64,000 bases of DNA from Rhodococcus ruber. Lineage in GTDB: Bacteria > Actinomycetota > Actinomycetes > Mycobacteriales > Mycobacteriaceae. The notes beneath the pieces are model-generated. The model was given only the letters and a program-made list of their open reading frames with translations, was not told where the DNA came from and ran no database searches. The stretch is from positions 420,197 to 484,196 of the forward strand of contig NZ_JAPWIJ010000005.1 of assembly GCF_027270735.1 (NCBI RefSeq), given 5' to 3'. Below are positions 35,446-44,638 of the stretch, piece by piece. Position numbers and translations under genes: made by a program. Numbering within the stretch: position 1 is the stretch's first letter; every line of letters starts with the position of its first letter.

Positions 35446-36512
35446 CTCGGAGATACCGAATCCTCTTCGTGCACAGTCTCATCGGCCGCCTCGGGTTCCG
35501 CAGACTCGCTCGATACCGGAGCCGTTTCACCGGCCGGTACCTCTGCTTCCTGAACTGCCTCCACCTGCACGGCCTCGGCCTCGGCCGACGTTTCGGTTCC
35601 CTCGGTCGGTCCGTCGGACCCGTCCACAATGTCGGTGGTCTCGCCCGCGGAAGCGGTCTCGCCCGCGGAAGCGGTCTCGCCCGGGGAAGCGGTCTTGTCC
35701 GATGCATTCGCCTCGACCGGAGTACTCGTCTCGGCCGGAGGTGTCGGTGCCGCGGTGACGTCGAGAGCCGCGTCGTCGTACGGCTCGAACTGCGGTGATC
35801 CTGCTCCGGTGGGCAGCTCGGTATCGGAATGCGCTCCGCAGCCGTACTCGGCGTGCACCACGTGCCCGTCGGCAGCGAATTCGTTGCCGCACACTCCGAA
35901 TGCGGCAGACAACGATCCGGCGATGGGCAGGTAGAAGCCGCAGAGCCCGCACGTCGACGGCGCAGCCTTGGCCATCTCGGCATCAGGACCGAAATCGCCG
36001 TCGTGCCAGCGTTGGGCGGCGTCGAGACGTCCTTCGAGGCTGGTGACCTTCGTTCTACCGAGACCGATCTCGCCTGCCACCTCGTCGATGGCTGGGTCGC
36101 CCGAGCTGACGTAGCCCGGGACGAGCCGCGGATCGTCCTGTCGCGGGGACAGCAGATCGCCCGGTCCCAGGTCACCGGGACGGATGCGTTCGTCCCAGGG
36201 CACCCAGGACGGTGCCACCAGAGCGTCGGGGCCGGGCAGCAGAACCAGCTCACTGACCGTGGCGCGATCGGCGTCCTCCGGGGCCGCGACCACAACGGCC
36301 CACTGCCACCCTCGGTAGCCCTCTAGGTCGCTGGCGAACCGGTGAGTGGCCGCGCTGGCGTCCTCGACGGTGACTCCGAGATACTCGCCGACACCTCCCT
36401 CTCCCAGGTCGAGCAGAGCCTGCCGCGCGAGGTCCACGGCATCGGCCAAGACGGGGCGGATGGAATCGAGCTCTGGAGAAGATACGAAACTCACACATTC
36501 AGTTTGCCGCAT
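35442..36512 (-). CDS. DUF3027 family protein
   Basis: A 356-residue protein. The N-terminal 250 residues match DUF3027 (mycobacterial Rv0877): RFASDLEGYRGWQWAVVVAA, VPWDERIRPGDLGPGDLL, and a Cys-rich end with CGLCGFYLPIAGSL, FGVCGNEFAADG and EYGCGAHSD, which looks like a metal-binding site. The last 110 residues are an acidic Glu/Thr/Ala tail with an 18-bp tandem repeat. The start is uncertain (ATG 36512 or GTG 36494); neither has a strong ribosome site. Upstream of, and overlapping, the ATPase gene, so the two are coupled. Confidence 0.88.
   Translation of the reverse strand: MRQTECVSFVSSPELDSIRPVLADAVDLARQALLDLGEGGVGEYLGVTVEDASAATHRFASDLEGYRGWQWAVVVAAPEDADRATVSELVLLPGPDALVAPSWVPWDERIRPGDLGPGDLLSPRQDDPRLVPGYVSSGDPAIDEVAGEIGLGRTKVTSLEGRLDAAQRWHDGDFGPDAEMAKAAPSTCGLCGFYLPIAGSLSAAFGVCGNEFAADGHVVHAEYGCGAHSDTELPTGAGSPQFEPYDDAALDVTAAPTPPAETSTPVEANASDKTASPGETASAGETASAGETTDIVDGSDGPTEGTETSAEAEAVQVEAVQEAEVPAGETAPVSSESAEPEAADETVHEEDSVSPS
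35638..35691. repeat. three tandem 18-bp repeats in the DUF3027 gene
   Basis: Unit GTCTCGCCCGCGGAAGCG occurs three times head to tail, the third with one change. It encodes a repeated six-residue Gly-Glu-Thr-Ala-Ser-Ala/Pro unit in the disordered acidic tail. Being in-frame, copy-number change would only lengthen or shorten the tail. Confidence 0.85.
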
Positions 36513-36544
36513 CGACTCGGTGACGCCCAGTTCGGGCTGCCATC

Positions 36545-37402
36545 ATGGATGCAATGACCGTCCGCGCTCGCACCTTCGCCGCCGTCCTGACCTCCGCACT
36601 GGCGGTCACCGCCTGCTCGTCGACATCGGATTCGACGACCGCGGCTCCGGCGACCTCCGACTCGGTGCCGACCCTGACTGCAGAGGTCGTGCGCGAATAC
36701 GACCGCGGCGACGACGCGTTCACCCAGGGATTCGAGATCCACGGTGACGTGCTCTACGAGGGCACCGGGCTGGAAGGCTCGTCGTTCGTCAGGCGCACCT
36801 CACTCGAGAACATGACCGAGCTCGAGCGAGTCGATCTGCCGTCCGACCTGTTCGGCGAAGGGATCACCGTCGACGGGGACACGCTGTGGCAGATCACCTG
36901 GCAAGACGGAGTCGCCATCGCCCGCGACCGGGACACCCTGACCGAACAGCGTCGAGTGAACTACGACGGCGAAGGTTGGGGACTCTGTACACAGGGTCGA
37001 GGAACACCGGACGACCGCCTCGTCATGAGCGACGGCACATCCACCCTGACCTTTCGCGACCCCACCTCTTTCGACGCCGTCGACACGGTGGACGTCACGC
37101 TCGACGGCAATCCGGTGGAACGGCTCAACGAGCTCGAATGTGCCGAGGACGGCTCGATCTACGCCAATGTGTGGCAGACGTTCGACATCATGCGCATCGA
37201 CCCCGAGACCGGGAAGGTGACAGCCGTCATCGACGGCACACCGCTGTGGAATTCGATGTCTGCCGCCGATCGAGGCGGAGCCGACGTCTTCAACGGCATC
37301 GCACAGATTCCGGGTACCGACCGATTCCTCGTGACCGGCAAATTCTGGCCCAAGATCTTCGAGGTGCGATTCACCGATACCGCGCCCGTAGGACAGAATT
37401 GA
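36545..37402 (+). CDS. glutaminyl-peptide cyclotransferase family lipoprotein
   Basis: A 285-residue secreted protein. The signal peptide ends in a lipobox (LAVTAC) with lipidated Cys at about residue 24. The mature part is the five-bladed propeller glutamine cyclotransferase: DAFTQGFEIHGDVLYEGTGL, EGITVDGDTLWQITW, LNELECAEDGSIYANVW and GIAQIPGTDRFLVTGK. The family cyclises N-terminal Gln to pyroglutamate. ATG at 36545 or 36554 can serve as start. It is divergent from DUF3027 and followed four bases later by an MFS gene. Confidence 0.88.
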   Translation: MDAMTVRARTFAAVLTSALAVTACSSTSDSTTAAPATSDSVPTLTAEVVREYDRGDDAFTQGFEIHGDVLYEGTGLEGSSFVRRTSLENMTELERVDLPSDLFGEGITVDGDTLWQITWQDGVAIARDRDTLTEQRRVNYDGEGWGLCTQGRGTPDDRLVMSDGTSTLTFRDPTSFDAVDTVDVTLDGNPVERLNELECAEDGSIYANVWQTFDIMRIDPETGKVTAVIDGTPLWNSMSAADRGGADVFNGIAQIPGTDRFLVTGKFWPKIFEVRFTDTAPVGQN

Positions 37403-37406
37403 CCCC

Positions 37407-39107
37407 GTGACCGATCCCCGTCTCCCCCACACCCCACCGGGTGCGGACGACCCCGAGCAGGACAGCATGTCCGCCGGTCACTCCGCAGGCTCCGCTCCTG
37501 ATCACTCGGATCATCCGGGTCTGGCCAACTACCCGCCCGCACCTACTCACTCCGCCCACGTTCCGAGTCGCCGCGAGCCGTTGCCGCCTCTTCATCCGCC
37601 GCGCACCGAGAAGATCACCGCCCCGCGTGGTCGGACCGGTACTCGCAAGCCCCCGCCGATGCCGAAGAAACTGACCGTCACGCGCGTCGCCGCCATGCGC
37701 GGCCGCGAGCTCACCGGCAAGGGCATCGCAACGTTTCAGCGAGCCGCGAAGGCCGACGGTGCCGACAAATCCGGTCTGACGGCGCTGACCTACGCCAACA
37801 TGGCGAACAACGCCTCCGACGCGGCGCTGGCGATCGCTCTGGCCAACACCCTCTTCTTCTCGGCGGCCACCGGTGAGGACAAGACCAAGGTGGCGCTGTA
37901 CCTCGTCATCACCATTGCGCCGTTCGCGCTGATCGCCCCGTTGATCGGACCACTGCTGGACCGTCTGCAACACGGTCGACGCATCGCGCTGGCCACATCG
38001 TTCGGGTTGCGGACCGTGCTGGCGGTGGTGCTGGTGTTCAACTTCGACAGTTGGGTGCTGTACCCCGCCGCGCTCGGCATGCTCGTACTCAGCAAGTCCT
38101 TCGCGGTGCTCAAGAGCGCGGTGACGCCGAGAGTGTTGCCTCCGGAGATCGATCTCGTCCGCGTCAATTCTCGGCTCACGGTGTTCGGCCTGCTCGGCGG
38201 CACCATCGTTGCAGGTGCCGTCGCCGGCGGCATCGCGTTCTTCGCAGGTTCACCCGGCGCGCTGTGGTTCGTCGCCGGGATCACGGTGCTCGGCGGCTAC
38301 CTCAGCATGCAGATCCCGTCCTGGGTCGAGATTACCGAGGGTGAAGTGCCGGCCACCCTGAGCTACCACGCCGACCAGCACAGCGGCAACGACTTCGCCG
38401 GAAGCAGCGCCCCGACCGAAAATCTGCGTCGCTCGCCGCCGAGCAGCACCAAGAACCGCAGACAGCCGTTGGGACGGGCCGTCATCGTGGGACTGTGGGG
38501 AAACGGCACCATCCGGATTCTCACCGGCTTCCTGACGCTCTACATCGCGTTCGTTGCCAAATCCCGCACCGAACACGAGCCGCTACAGCAGGCCGCGATG
38601 CTCGGACTCGTCGGGGCCGCAGCCGGTCTCGGCAACTTCGCAGGCAACGCGCTCGGTGCCCGGATCAAGCTCGGCCGGCCGTCCTTGGTCGTCCTGCGGT
38701 GCACCATCGCGGTGACGGTAGTGGCAGTCGTCGCTGCGATCACCGACAGCCTGCTCACCGCAGCCGTGGCAGCACTGGTGGCGTCCACTGCCAGCGCCCT
38801 TGCGAAGGTCTCACTGGACGCGTCGATACAGGGCGATCTGCCGCCTGAATCGATCGCGTCGGGATTCGGCCGCTCGGAAACCGTCATGCAGTTGTGCTGG
38901 GTTCTCGGCGGCACGCTCGGCGTGCTGCTACCCACCGAATACTGGCTCGGTTTCACCGTCGTGTCGGTGTTGCTTACGATCGGCCTCGTGCAGACCTTCC
39001 TCACCTACCGCGGCAGATCACTTCTGCCCGGCTTCGGCGGCAACCGCCCCGATCACGTCGAACAAGAAATGTCCGACGGCTCCTTCGGCGAAAACGTGAC
39101 CAAGTGA
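37407..39107 (+). CDS. MFS transporter with long disordered N-terminus (Rv0876c type)
   Basis: A 566-residue membrane protein. About 120 Pro/His/Ser-rich residues precede the first membrane segment; LTALTYANMANNASDAALAI begins the transporter. Other marks are APLIGPLLDRLQHGRR, KSFAVLKSAVTPRVLPPEID and FGRSETVMQLCWVLGG. It corresponds to the mycobacterial Rv0876c membrane protein and, as there, is followed by a DUF2771 gene with which it overlaps (GTGA). The substrate is not known. GTG start, four bases after the lipoprotein gene. Confidence 0.88.
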   Translation: MTDPRLPHTPPGADDPEQDSMSAGHSAGSAPDHSDHPGLANYPPAPTHSAHVPSRREPLPPLHPPRTEKITAPRGRTGTRKPPPMPKKLTVTRVAAMRGRELTGKGIATFQRAAKADGADKSGLTALTYANMANNASDAALAIALANTLFFSAATGEDKTKVALYLVITIAPFALIAPLIGPLLDRLQHGRRIALATSFGLRTVLAVVLVFNFDSWVLYPAALGMLVLSKSFAVLKSAVTPRVLPPEIDLVRVNSRLTVFGLLGGTIVAGAVAGGIAFFAGSPGALWFVAGITVLGGYLSMQIPSWVEITEGEVPATLSYHADQHSGNDFAGSSAPTENLRRSPPSSTKNRRQPLGRAVIVGLWGNGTIRILTGFLTLYIAFVAKSRTEHEPLQQAAMLGLVGAAAGLGNFAGNALGARIKLGRPSLVVLRCTIAVTVVAVVAAITDSLLTAAVAALVASTASALAKVSLDASIQGDLPPESIASGFGRSETVMQLCWVLGGTLGVLLPTEYWLGFTVVSVLLTIGLVQTFLTYRGRSLLPGFGGNRPDHVEQEMSDGSFGENVTK

Positions 39108-39616
39108 ATCTCGCTCCTCGCACCAAGAAGATCGCGGCGATCACCGTCGCCGGTCTCGTCGTCATCGCCGTCGCGTTCGTCGCGGTGCTCGCCCTGCTGA
39201 TCGGGAGAGCACCGGAGAAGGAACCGACCGTCACCGCGTACGCCAACGGCCGCGCCGTCGTGGTGGAACCGTATCTGTACTGCGCTGTCAGCGACCCGCT
39301 GTGCACCAACGTCGGTGAGACCGCCGAGATTCAGGTCGGCAATGCCAGGACAGTGCAGCTCTCGCTGCCCGCCCCCATCTACTCCGCACCGTGGGTGCTC
39401 GCCGTGGTCTACGGCGACGACAGCGGTGACGTGGTGGAGAACACCGAGTTCAACGAGCCGGACACCAAGCTCAGCGTCACGGTTCCCACGAAGGACGACA
39501 GCAACCGGACGCTGCTCGGCATCGAGGTGCGCTTGCCCACCGGCATCATCGACACCGATACCAACCAGGAAGGGTTCGTCAGCCACGCCATCTGGTCGAT
39601 CGGCACCCGCCCCTAG
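39104..39616 (+). CDS. DUF2771 family exported protein
   Basis: A 170-residue protein with an N-terminal membrane anchor (AAITVAGLVVIAVAFVAVLALLIG) and an outside beta-rich domain with a Cys pair (YLYCAVSDPLCTN). PAPIYSAPWVLAVVYGD and SHAIWSIGT fit DUF2771 (Rv0875c). GTG start overlaps the MFS stop, suggesting the two products work together at the membrane. Function unknown. Confidence 0.85.
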   Translation: MNLAPRTKKIAAITVAGLVVIAVAFVAVLALLIGRAPEKEPTVTAYANGRAVVVEPYLYCAVSDPLCTNVGETAEIQVGNARTVQLSLPAPIYSAPWVLAVVYGDDSGDVVENTEFNEPDTKLSVTVPTKDDSNRTLLGIEVRLPTGIIDTDTNQEGFVSHAIWSIGTRP

Positions 39617-39628
39617 TTTCGGTGGGTA

Positions 39629-40045
39629 TCAGCTGTCGAGTTCCCGGGCGACGGCCCGGACGACCTCGGAGATGCGCTGCGCGATCTTGCGATCGGGGTA
39701 CTTGCCCTTACGGAGTTCGGGCTGCACTGTCGCCTCGAGCAGTGTGATCATGTCCTCGACCATTCCGTGCAGCTCGTCGGGTGTGTGTTTGCGCTCGACG
39801 GGCTCACGGCGGGTGCTGCCGGTGTTCTGCCGCACGGACGGTGCCGGCTCGAGCACCTTCAAGCTCAGCGCCTGTGGTCCGCGACGGCCTGCAGCCATGC
39901 CGAATTCGACACGCTGACCGGCTTTCAGGCCTTCGACGCCCTCCGGCAACGCCGACGAACGCACGTAGACGTCCTCGCCTTCCTCCTGAGAGAGGAATCC
40001 GAATCCCTTGTCGACGTCGTACCACTTCACCTTGCCGGTCGGCAC
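39629..40045 (-). CDS. cspB: cold-shock domain protein CspB
   Basis: A 138-residue protein: residues 1-65 are a cold-shock domain with RNP motifs [17 protein letters not shown] and DVYVRSSAL, binding single-stranded RNA/DNA. The C-terminal half ([38 protein letters not shown]) is the helical extension typical of mycobacterial CspB (Rv0871). GTG at 40045 has GGTGAG upstream; a GTG nine bases further is less likely. It acts as an RNA chaperone in stress or growth control. Confidence 0.93.
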   Translation of the reverse strand: MPTGKVKWYDVDKGFGFLSQEEGEDVYVRSSALPEGVEGLKAGQRVEFGMAAGRRGPQALSLKVLEPAPSVRQNTGSTRREPVERKHTPDELHGMVEDMITLLEATVQPELRKGKYPDRKIAQRISEVVRAVARELDS

Positions 40046-40227
40046 TGAGCTCACCCGTTCATCTGTTGCTGTCGGTCGTTTGGTTGTTCACAGGCCCGAT
40101 GTTCGGACCTGCGGTCTGCACAAGTTTCGCGCCCCACGAAAACGTAGGACGCGAATATGCCAGTCTAGCGCGGCGAGTCCCGATAGAGCATTCGAGTTCT
40201 TCGCACCCCACGCTTCGCACTACCGTG

Positions 40228-40452
40228 GTGCACGTGGACACACCGACCCGTAAGAGCAGCACCGTTCTGCTGCGCATCGCGCTCGCACTGTTCGCGATAG
40301 GCCTCGTCGCCATCGTCGCGATCCTGCTGTTTCCGATCTTCTCCGACGCCAAGCCCCCGCTGAGCCTGTATCTGACAGCCATGTTCTCGGCACCGGCCGG
40401 GTTCGTGCTGGCTTTGGTGTACGCGCTGGCATCCGGACGGCGGGCCCGGTAG
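40228..40452 (+). CDS. small membrane protein, about 74 aa
   Basis: A short frame with two hydrophobic segments (LLRIALALFAIGLVAIVAILLF and LYLTAMFSAPAGFVLALVYAL) and a basic tail. GTG at 40228 or 40234 can start it. It lies between cspB and yccF and ends four bases before the yccF start, so it is probably cotranscribed with it. No family recognised. Confidence 0.65.
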   Translation: MHVDTPTRKSSTVLLRIALALFAIGLVAIVAILLFPIFSDAKPPLSLYLTAMFSAPAGFVLALVYALASGRRAR

Positions 40453-40455
40453 CTC

Positions 40456-40830
40456 ATGCGATTGATTCTGAACATCATCTGGCTGGTCTTCGGTGGGCTG
40501 TGGCTGGCCATCGGTTACTTCTTCGCCGGCCTGCTGCTGTGCATCCTGATCGTGACCATCCCGTTCGGCATCGCATCGTTCCGTATCGGTGTGTACGCAC
40601 TGTGGCCGTTCGGGTCGACGATCGTCGACAAGCCAGGGTCCGGGTCCGGCGCGCTCGTCGGAAACGTGCTCTGGTTGATCCTCGCCGGCTGGTGGTTGGC
40701 GTTGACTCATGTGGTCACCGCCGTCGCAATGGCGATCACCATCATCGGCATTCCTCTCGCGATCGCGAACCTGAAGTTGATCCCCGTATCACTGATGCCC
40801 CTCGGCAAAGACATCGTTGCCGTTCGGTGA
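40456..40830 (+). CDS. YccF domain-containing membrane protein
   Basis: A 124-residue protein with two YccF repeats: LNIIWLVFGGLWLAIGYF with TIPFGIASFRIGVYALWPFG, and LVGNVLWLILAGWWLALTH with IIGIPLAIANLKLIPVSLMP. About four membrane segments. It matches mycobacterial Rv0870c, which lies in the same place upstream of rpfA. The function of YccF proteins is unknown. Confidence 0.9.
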   Translation: MRLILNIIWLVFGGLWLAIGYFFAGLLLCILIVTIPFGIASFRIGVYALWPFGSTIVDKPGSGSGALVGNVLWLILAGWWLALTHVVTAVAMAITIIGIPLAIANLKLIPVSLMPLGKDIVAVR

Positions 40831-40853
40831 CTTTCCGGACGCCTCCCGGGTGC

Positions 40854-40869
40854 TGTGACTTCCATCACA
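40854..40869. promoter_or_regulatory. perfect cAMP-CRP box upstream of rpfA
   Basis: TGTGACTTCCATCACA fits the consensus TGTGA-N6-TCACA exactly. It begins 23 bases after yccF and lies about 450 bp before the rpfA start, upstream of the riboswitch, where the rpfA promoter must be. CRP control of rpfA is known in M. tuberculosis, which supports the assignment. Confidence 0.8.
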
Positions 40870-41070
40870 TAACGCTTGGGTAACAGCCCGGCAACGGACC
40901 GGGGTTCACTGCGCGTCACGCCCGCTAGCTGGGCAGACGCGAGAGGCCCGTAAGAGGTACGAAATGTGCTCAACACGACGCCGCGAAATCGACAGTTACC
41001 AAATAGTGACGTAAGCCGGGAATTTCAGTACGGTCAGCAGCGGCCGGAAAGTTCGGCCGAACTCCGGTCC

Positions 41071-41928
<858 letters not shown>

Positions 41929-41956
41929 GCGCCCGCGACGGTTCGCATCTCGTACG

Positions 41957-41989
41957 AAAAAAGCCCCCGACATCGTCGGGGGCTTTTTC
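41957..41989. terminator. bidirectional intrinsic terminator after rpfA
   Basis: GCCCCCGA pairs with TCGGGGGC around a short loop, with an A-run before and CTTTTTC after the stem. It can stop rpfA transcription on the plus strand and the small convergent gene on the minus strand. Confidence 0.9.
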
Positions 41990-42007
41990 GGTACTGCGTG
42001 GCGTTCG

Positions 42008-42196
42008 CTAGCGGTTGACCACGGTCACCGGGTGCGCGTAGGGCAGGTCTTCGACGGGCAGCGGGAACTCCGTGTCCTCGCCGAAGGGCGACAAGCCACC
42101 CGATCGAGCGGACGAGAGTTCGGTCACCGCGTGGTCACCGCGAGCGGTGTCCGGCCAGCCTGGATCGACATAGGGCTTCTTCGACTTGTTCACCAT
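42008..42196 (-). CDS. small conserved hypothetical protein, 62 aa
   Basis: A 62-codon frame from ATG 42196, opening [20 protein letters not shown] and ending [11 protein letters not shown]. It is hydrophilic and lacks membrane segments. Its place between rpfA and the XPB-partner gene matches the small mycobacterial Rv0863. Divergent from the helicase-domain gene by 61 bp. Function unknown. Confidence 0.65.
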   Translation of the reverse strand: MVNKSKKPYVDPGWPDTARGDHAVTELSSARSGGLSPFGEDTEFPLPVEDLPYAHPVTVVNR

Positions 42197-42257
42197 GCGC
42201 CTATTTTGACACCTGCACTGCGGCGAGCACCAGCCCAGGTCTCTAATCTGATAGGCG

Positions 42258-44549
42258 ATGACCGACACGACTGTGCCTCGACACACCGACACGCCCCCCG
42301 ATCTACCTCAGTGGATCGCAGCTCGCTCCGACGGCGAGCTGATCAAGGCCATGTCGCTGCGTCCGGATCTGACCGCGCCGCCGCCCGCCTCCCTGGCCGT
42401 ACTCGCCGGACGGGCCGAGCAGCGACGGTCGATTCTGCACACCGCGGACACCCTCGACACACTCGCCTTGACCGTCCTCGAGATCCTCGCCGTCGAGGAG
42501 GCCTACGAACGGCCTGTCACTCGCACCACGCTCCTGTCCGTCGTGGCCAAACGCGCACCTGCCAAGAGCGTCGACAAGGCGCTGGCTCAGCTTCGCGAGC
42601 GGCTGCTGGTGTGGGGCGACGCGTCCGGCCTCCGGATCAGCGCAGCCGCCGCGGACGCCGTGCCGTGGCGTATCGGACGCGCACTCGATCCGGTCGACAA
42701 TCTCACCGAGTCGCACATCACCGCAGCTCTCGCCGAACTGGGCGACGGGGAACGCAATCTGCTCGACACCCTCGCCAGATCGTCCCCGACCGGACGCACC
42801 CGAGACGCGGCACCGGGCACTCCGCCGGACCGGCCGGTCCAGAAGCTGCTCGCCGCCGGCCTGCTGATCTGGTTGGACGAGCAAACCGTCGAGCTACCCG
42901 TCCAGGTGGGGCAGATTCTGCGCGGCGAGCCGATGTCCGATCCGCGGTCGCTCGCCGAACCGAAGCTCACCACCAAGGCACAGTCGCTCACCGATGTCGA
43001 TGCCGCTGCCGCAGGCGAGGCCCTCGAACTGGGTAGGCACTGCGTTCTGATCATCGAAGCCCTGTCCAGCTCGCCTGCCCCCGCTCTCAAGGCAGGCGGA
43101 CTCGGCGTGCGCGAGCTCCGCAAGATCACCAAGGCAACCGGTCTCGACGACGACCGAGTCAGCGTCCTCGTCGAACTACTGGCGGCAGCGCATCTGATTT
43201 CCAGCGGAACACCGGACCCGGTTCCCGCGACCGACACCGGTGACGACTACTGGGCTCCCACACCCGCGGTCGACGCGTGGCTCACTGCTGCCCCGGCGGC
43301 CCGATGGCACACGCTCGCGTCCGCCTGGCTCGAGGTGCCGCGGGCACCGTGGGTCATCGGGATGCGCGACCCCAACGACAAGCCCATCGCCGCCCTGTCC
43401 GAGGAAGTCCGTTCTCCGGCAGCACCGCGGGATCGACGGATGATCCTGGAACTGCTCACCGAACTCGGCAGCGGGCACTCGGCCCAGCCCGCGGATCTCG
43501 CCCGAATCCTGGCGTGGCGTCGTCCCCGGTGGTCCGGACGCTTCGGCGTCACACCCGTCGGGCACGTCATCGCCGAAGCAACCGCATTGGGAATCGTCGC
43601 CCGCGGAGCGATGTCGACCCCGGGACGCTCGCTGCTGCACGACGGCAACGCCGAGGCCGATATGCGCGCGGCTCTGCCCGAACCCATCGACTACGTCCTG
43701 GTGCAGGCCGACCTCACGCTGGTGGCACCCGGTCCACTCGAGCCGGACCTGCACGATCGGATCGAATTGGTCGCCGATGTCGAATCCGCAGGCGCGGCGA
43801 CGATGTACCGGATCAGCGACACGAGCCTGCGACGCGCCCTCGATGTGGGATTGAGCGCGTCCGAGCTGCACGCGTTGTTCGCAACCCACTCGCGCACACC
43901 GGTGCCGCAGGCGTTGACCTATCTGATCGACGACGTGGCGCGTCGACACGGTCGCCTGCGTGCCGGCGTCGCCGCGTCGTTCGTCCGATGCGAGGATCCG
44001 GCGTTGCTGGCGGAGGTGATGGCGTCCCCGGCGGCGGAATCGCTGGCCCTACGAGCCCTCGCCCCGACCGTCGCGATCTCGCAGGCTCCGCTTGCCGAGG
44101 TGCTCTCGGTGCTGGCCGGGGCCGGCTTCGCGCCTGCTGGTGAGGACTCGTCCGGAACCATCGTCGATCTGCGCGCCCGCGGGTCGCGGGTATCGGCACG
44201 GCGGCCACGCCAGACGTTCCGCACTCCGGCTGTCCCCACCGAGGAACAGCTGGGTTCGTTGGTGCGTGGGATGCGTGCGTCGGACCGGGCCGCGGGCAAC
44301 GGCGGTGCGGTGGTGCGCGCCGACGGCTCTCGCGCCAGCAGCACGGCGACGATGACGCTGCTGCAGACCGCAGCCAAGGTCAAACGCAGTGTCAGCATCG
44401 GCTACGTCGATGCACAGGGGGTCGCGACCCACCGAATCGTCGATCCGATCAGCATCGGCGGCGGCCAACTCGACGCGTTCGATCCCGCCACGGGAGGGGT
44501 TCGGCGCTTCACCCTGCATCGCATCACCTCGGTCGCTCTGGTCGAGTAG
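42258..44549 (+). CDS. helicase-associated (XPB/Ssl2-like N-terminal) domain protein
   Basis: A 763-residue protein without ATPase motifs. It carries the helicase-associated domain found beside bacterial XPB (mycobacterial Rv0862c); a characteristic segment is [21 protein letters not shown], followed by [20 protein letters not shown] and a C-terminal WYL-like end ([36 protein letters not shown]). It is cotranscribed with the xpb gene 90 bases downstream and probably partners it in DNA repair or transcription coupling. Confidence 0.88.
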   Translation: MTDTTVPRHTDTPPDLPQWIAARSDGELIKAMSLRPDLTAPPPASLAVLAGRAEQRRSILHTADTLDTLALTVLEILAVEEAYERPVTRTTLLSVVAKRAPAKSVDKALAQLRERLLVWGDASGLRISAAAADAVPWRIGRALDPVDNLTESHITAALAELGDGERNLLDTLARSSPTGRTRDAAPGTPPDRPVQKLLAAGLLIWLDEQTVELPVQVGQILRGEPMSDPRSLAEPKLTTKAQSLTDVDAAAAGEALELGRHCVLIIEALSSSPAPALKAGGLGVRELRKITKATGLDDDRVSVLVELLAAAHLISSGTPDPVPATDTGDDYWAPTPAVDAWLTAAPAARWHTLASAWLEVPRAPWVIGMRDPNDKPIAALSEEVRSPAAPRDRRMILELLTELGSGHSAQPADLARILAWRRPRWSGRFGVTPVGHVIAEATALGIVARGAMSTPGRSLLHDGNAEADMRAALPEPIDYVLVQADLTLVAPGPLEPDLHDRIELVADVESAGAATMYRISDTSLRRALDVGLSASELHALFATHSRTPVPQALTYLIDDVARRHGRLRAGVAASFVRCEDPALLAEVMASPAAESLALRALAPTVAISQAPLAEVLSVLAGAGFAPAGEDSSGTIVDLRARGSRVSARRPRQTFRTPAVPTEEQLGSLVRGMRASDRAAGNGGAVVRADGSRASSTATMTLLQTAAKVKRSVSIGYVDAQGVATHRIVDPISIGGGQLDAFDPATGGVRRFTLHRITSVALVE

Positions 44550-44638
44550 TTCGACGCTCACGTGCACGCGCGCCCCTACCTGTGGACAATGGAGAAGTTG
44601 CGCTCTTTCGGGCGCAGCGGAAGTCTCTAGGAGGAACC

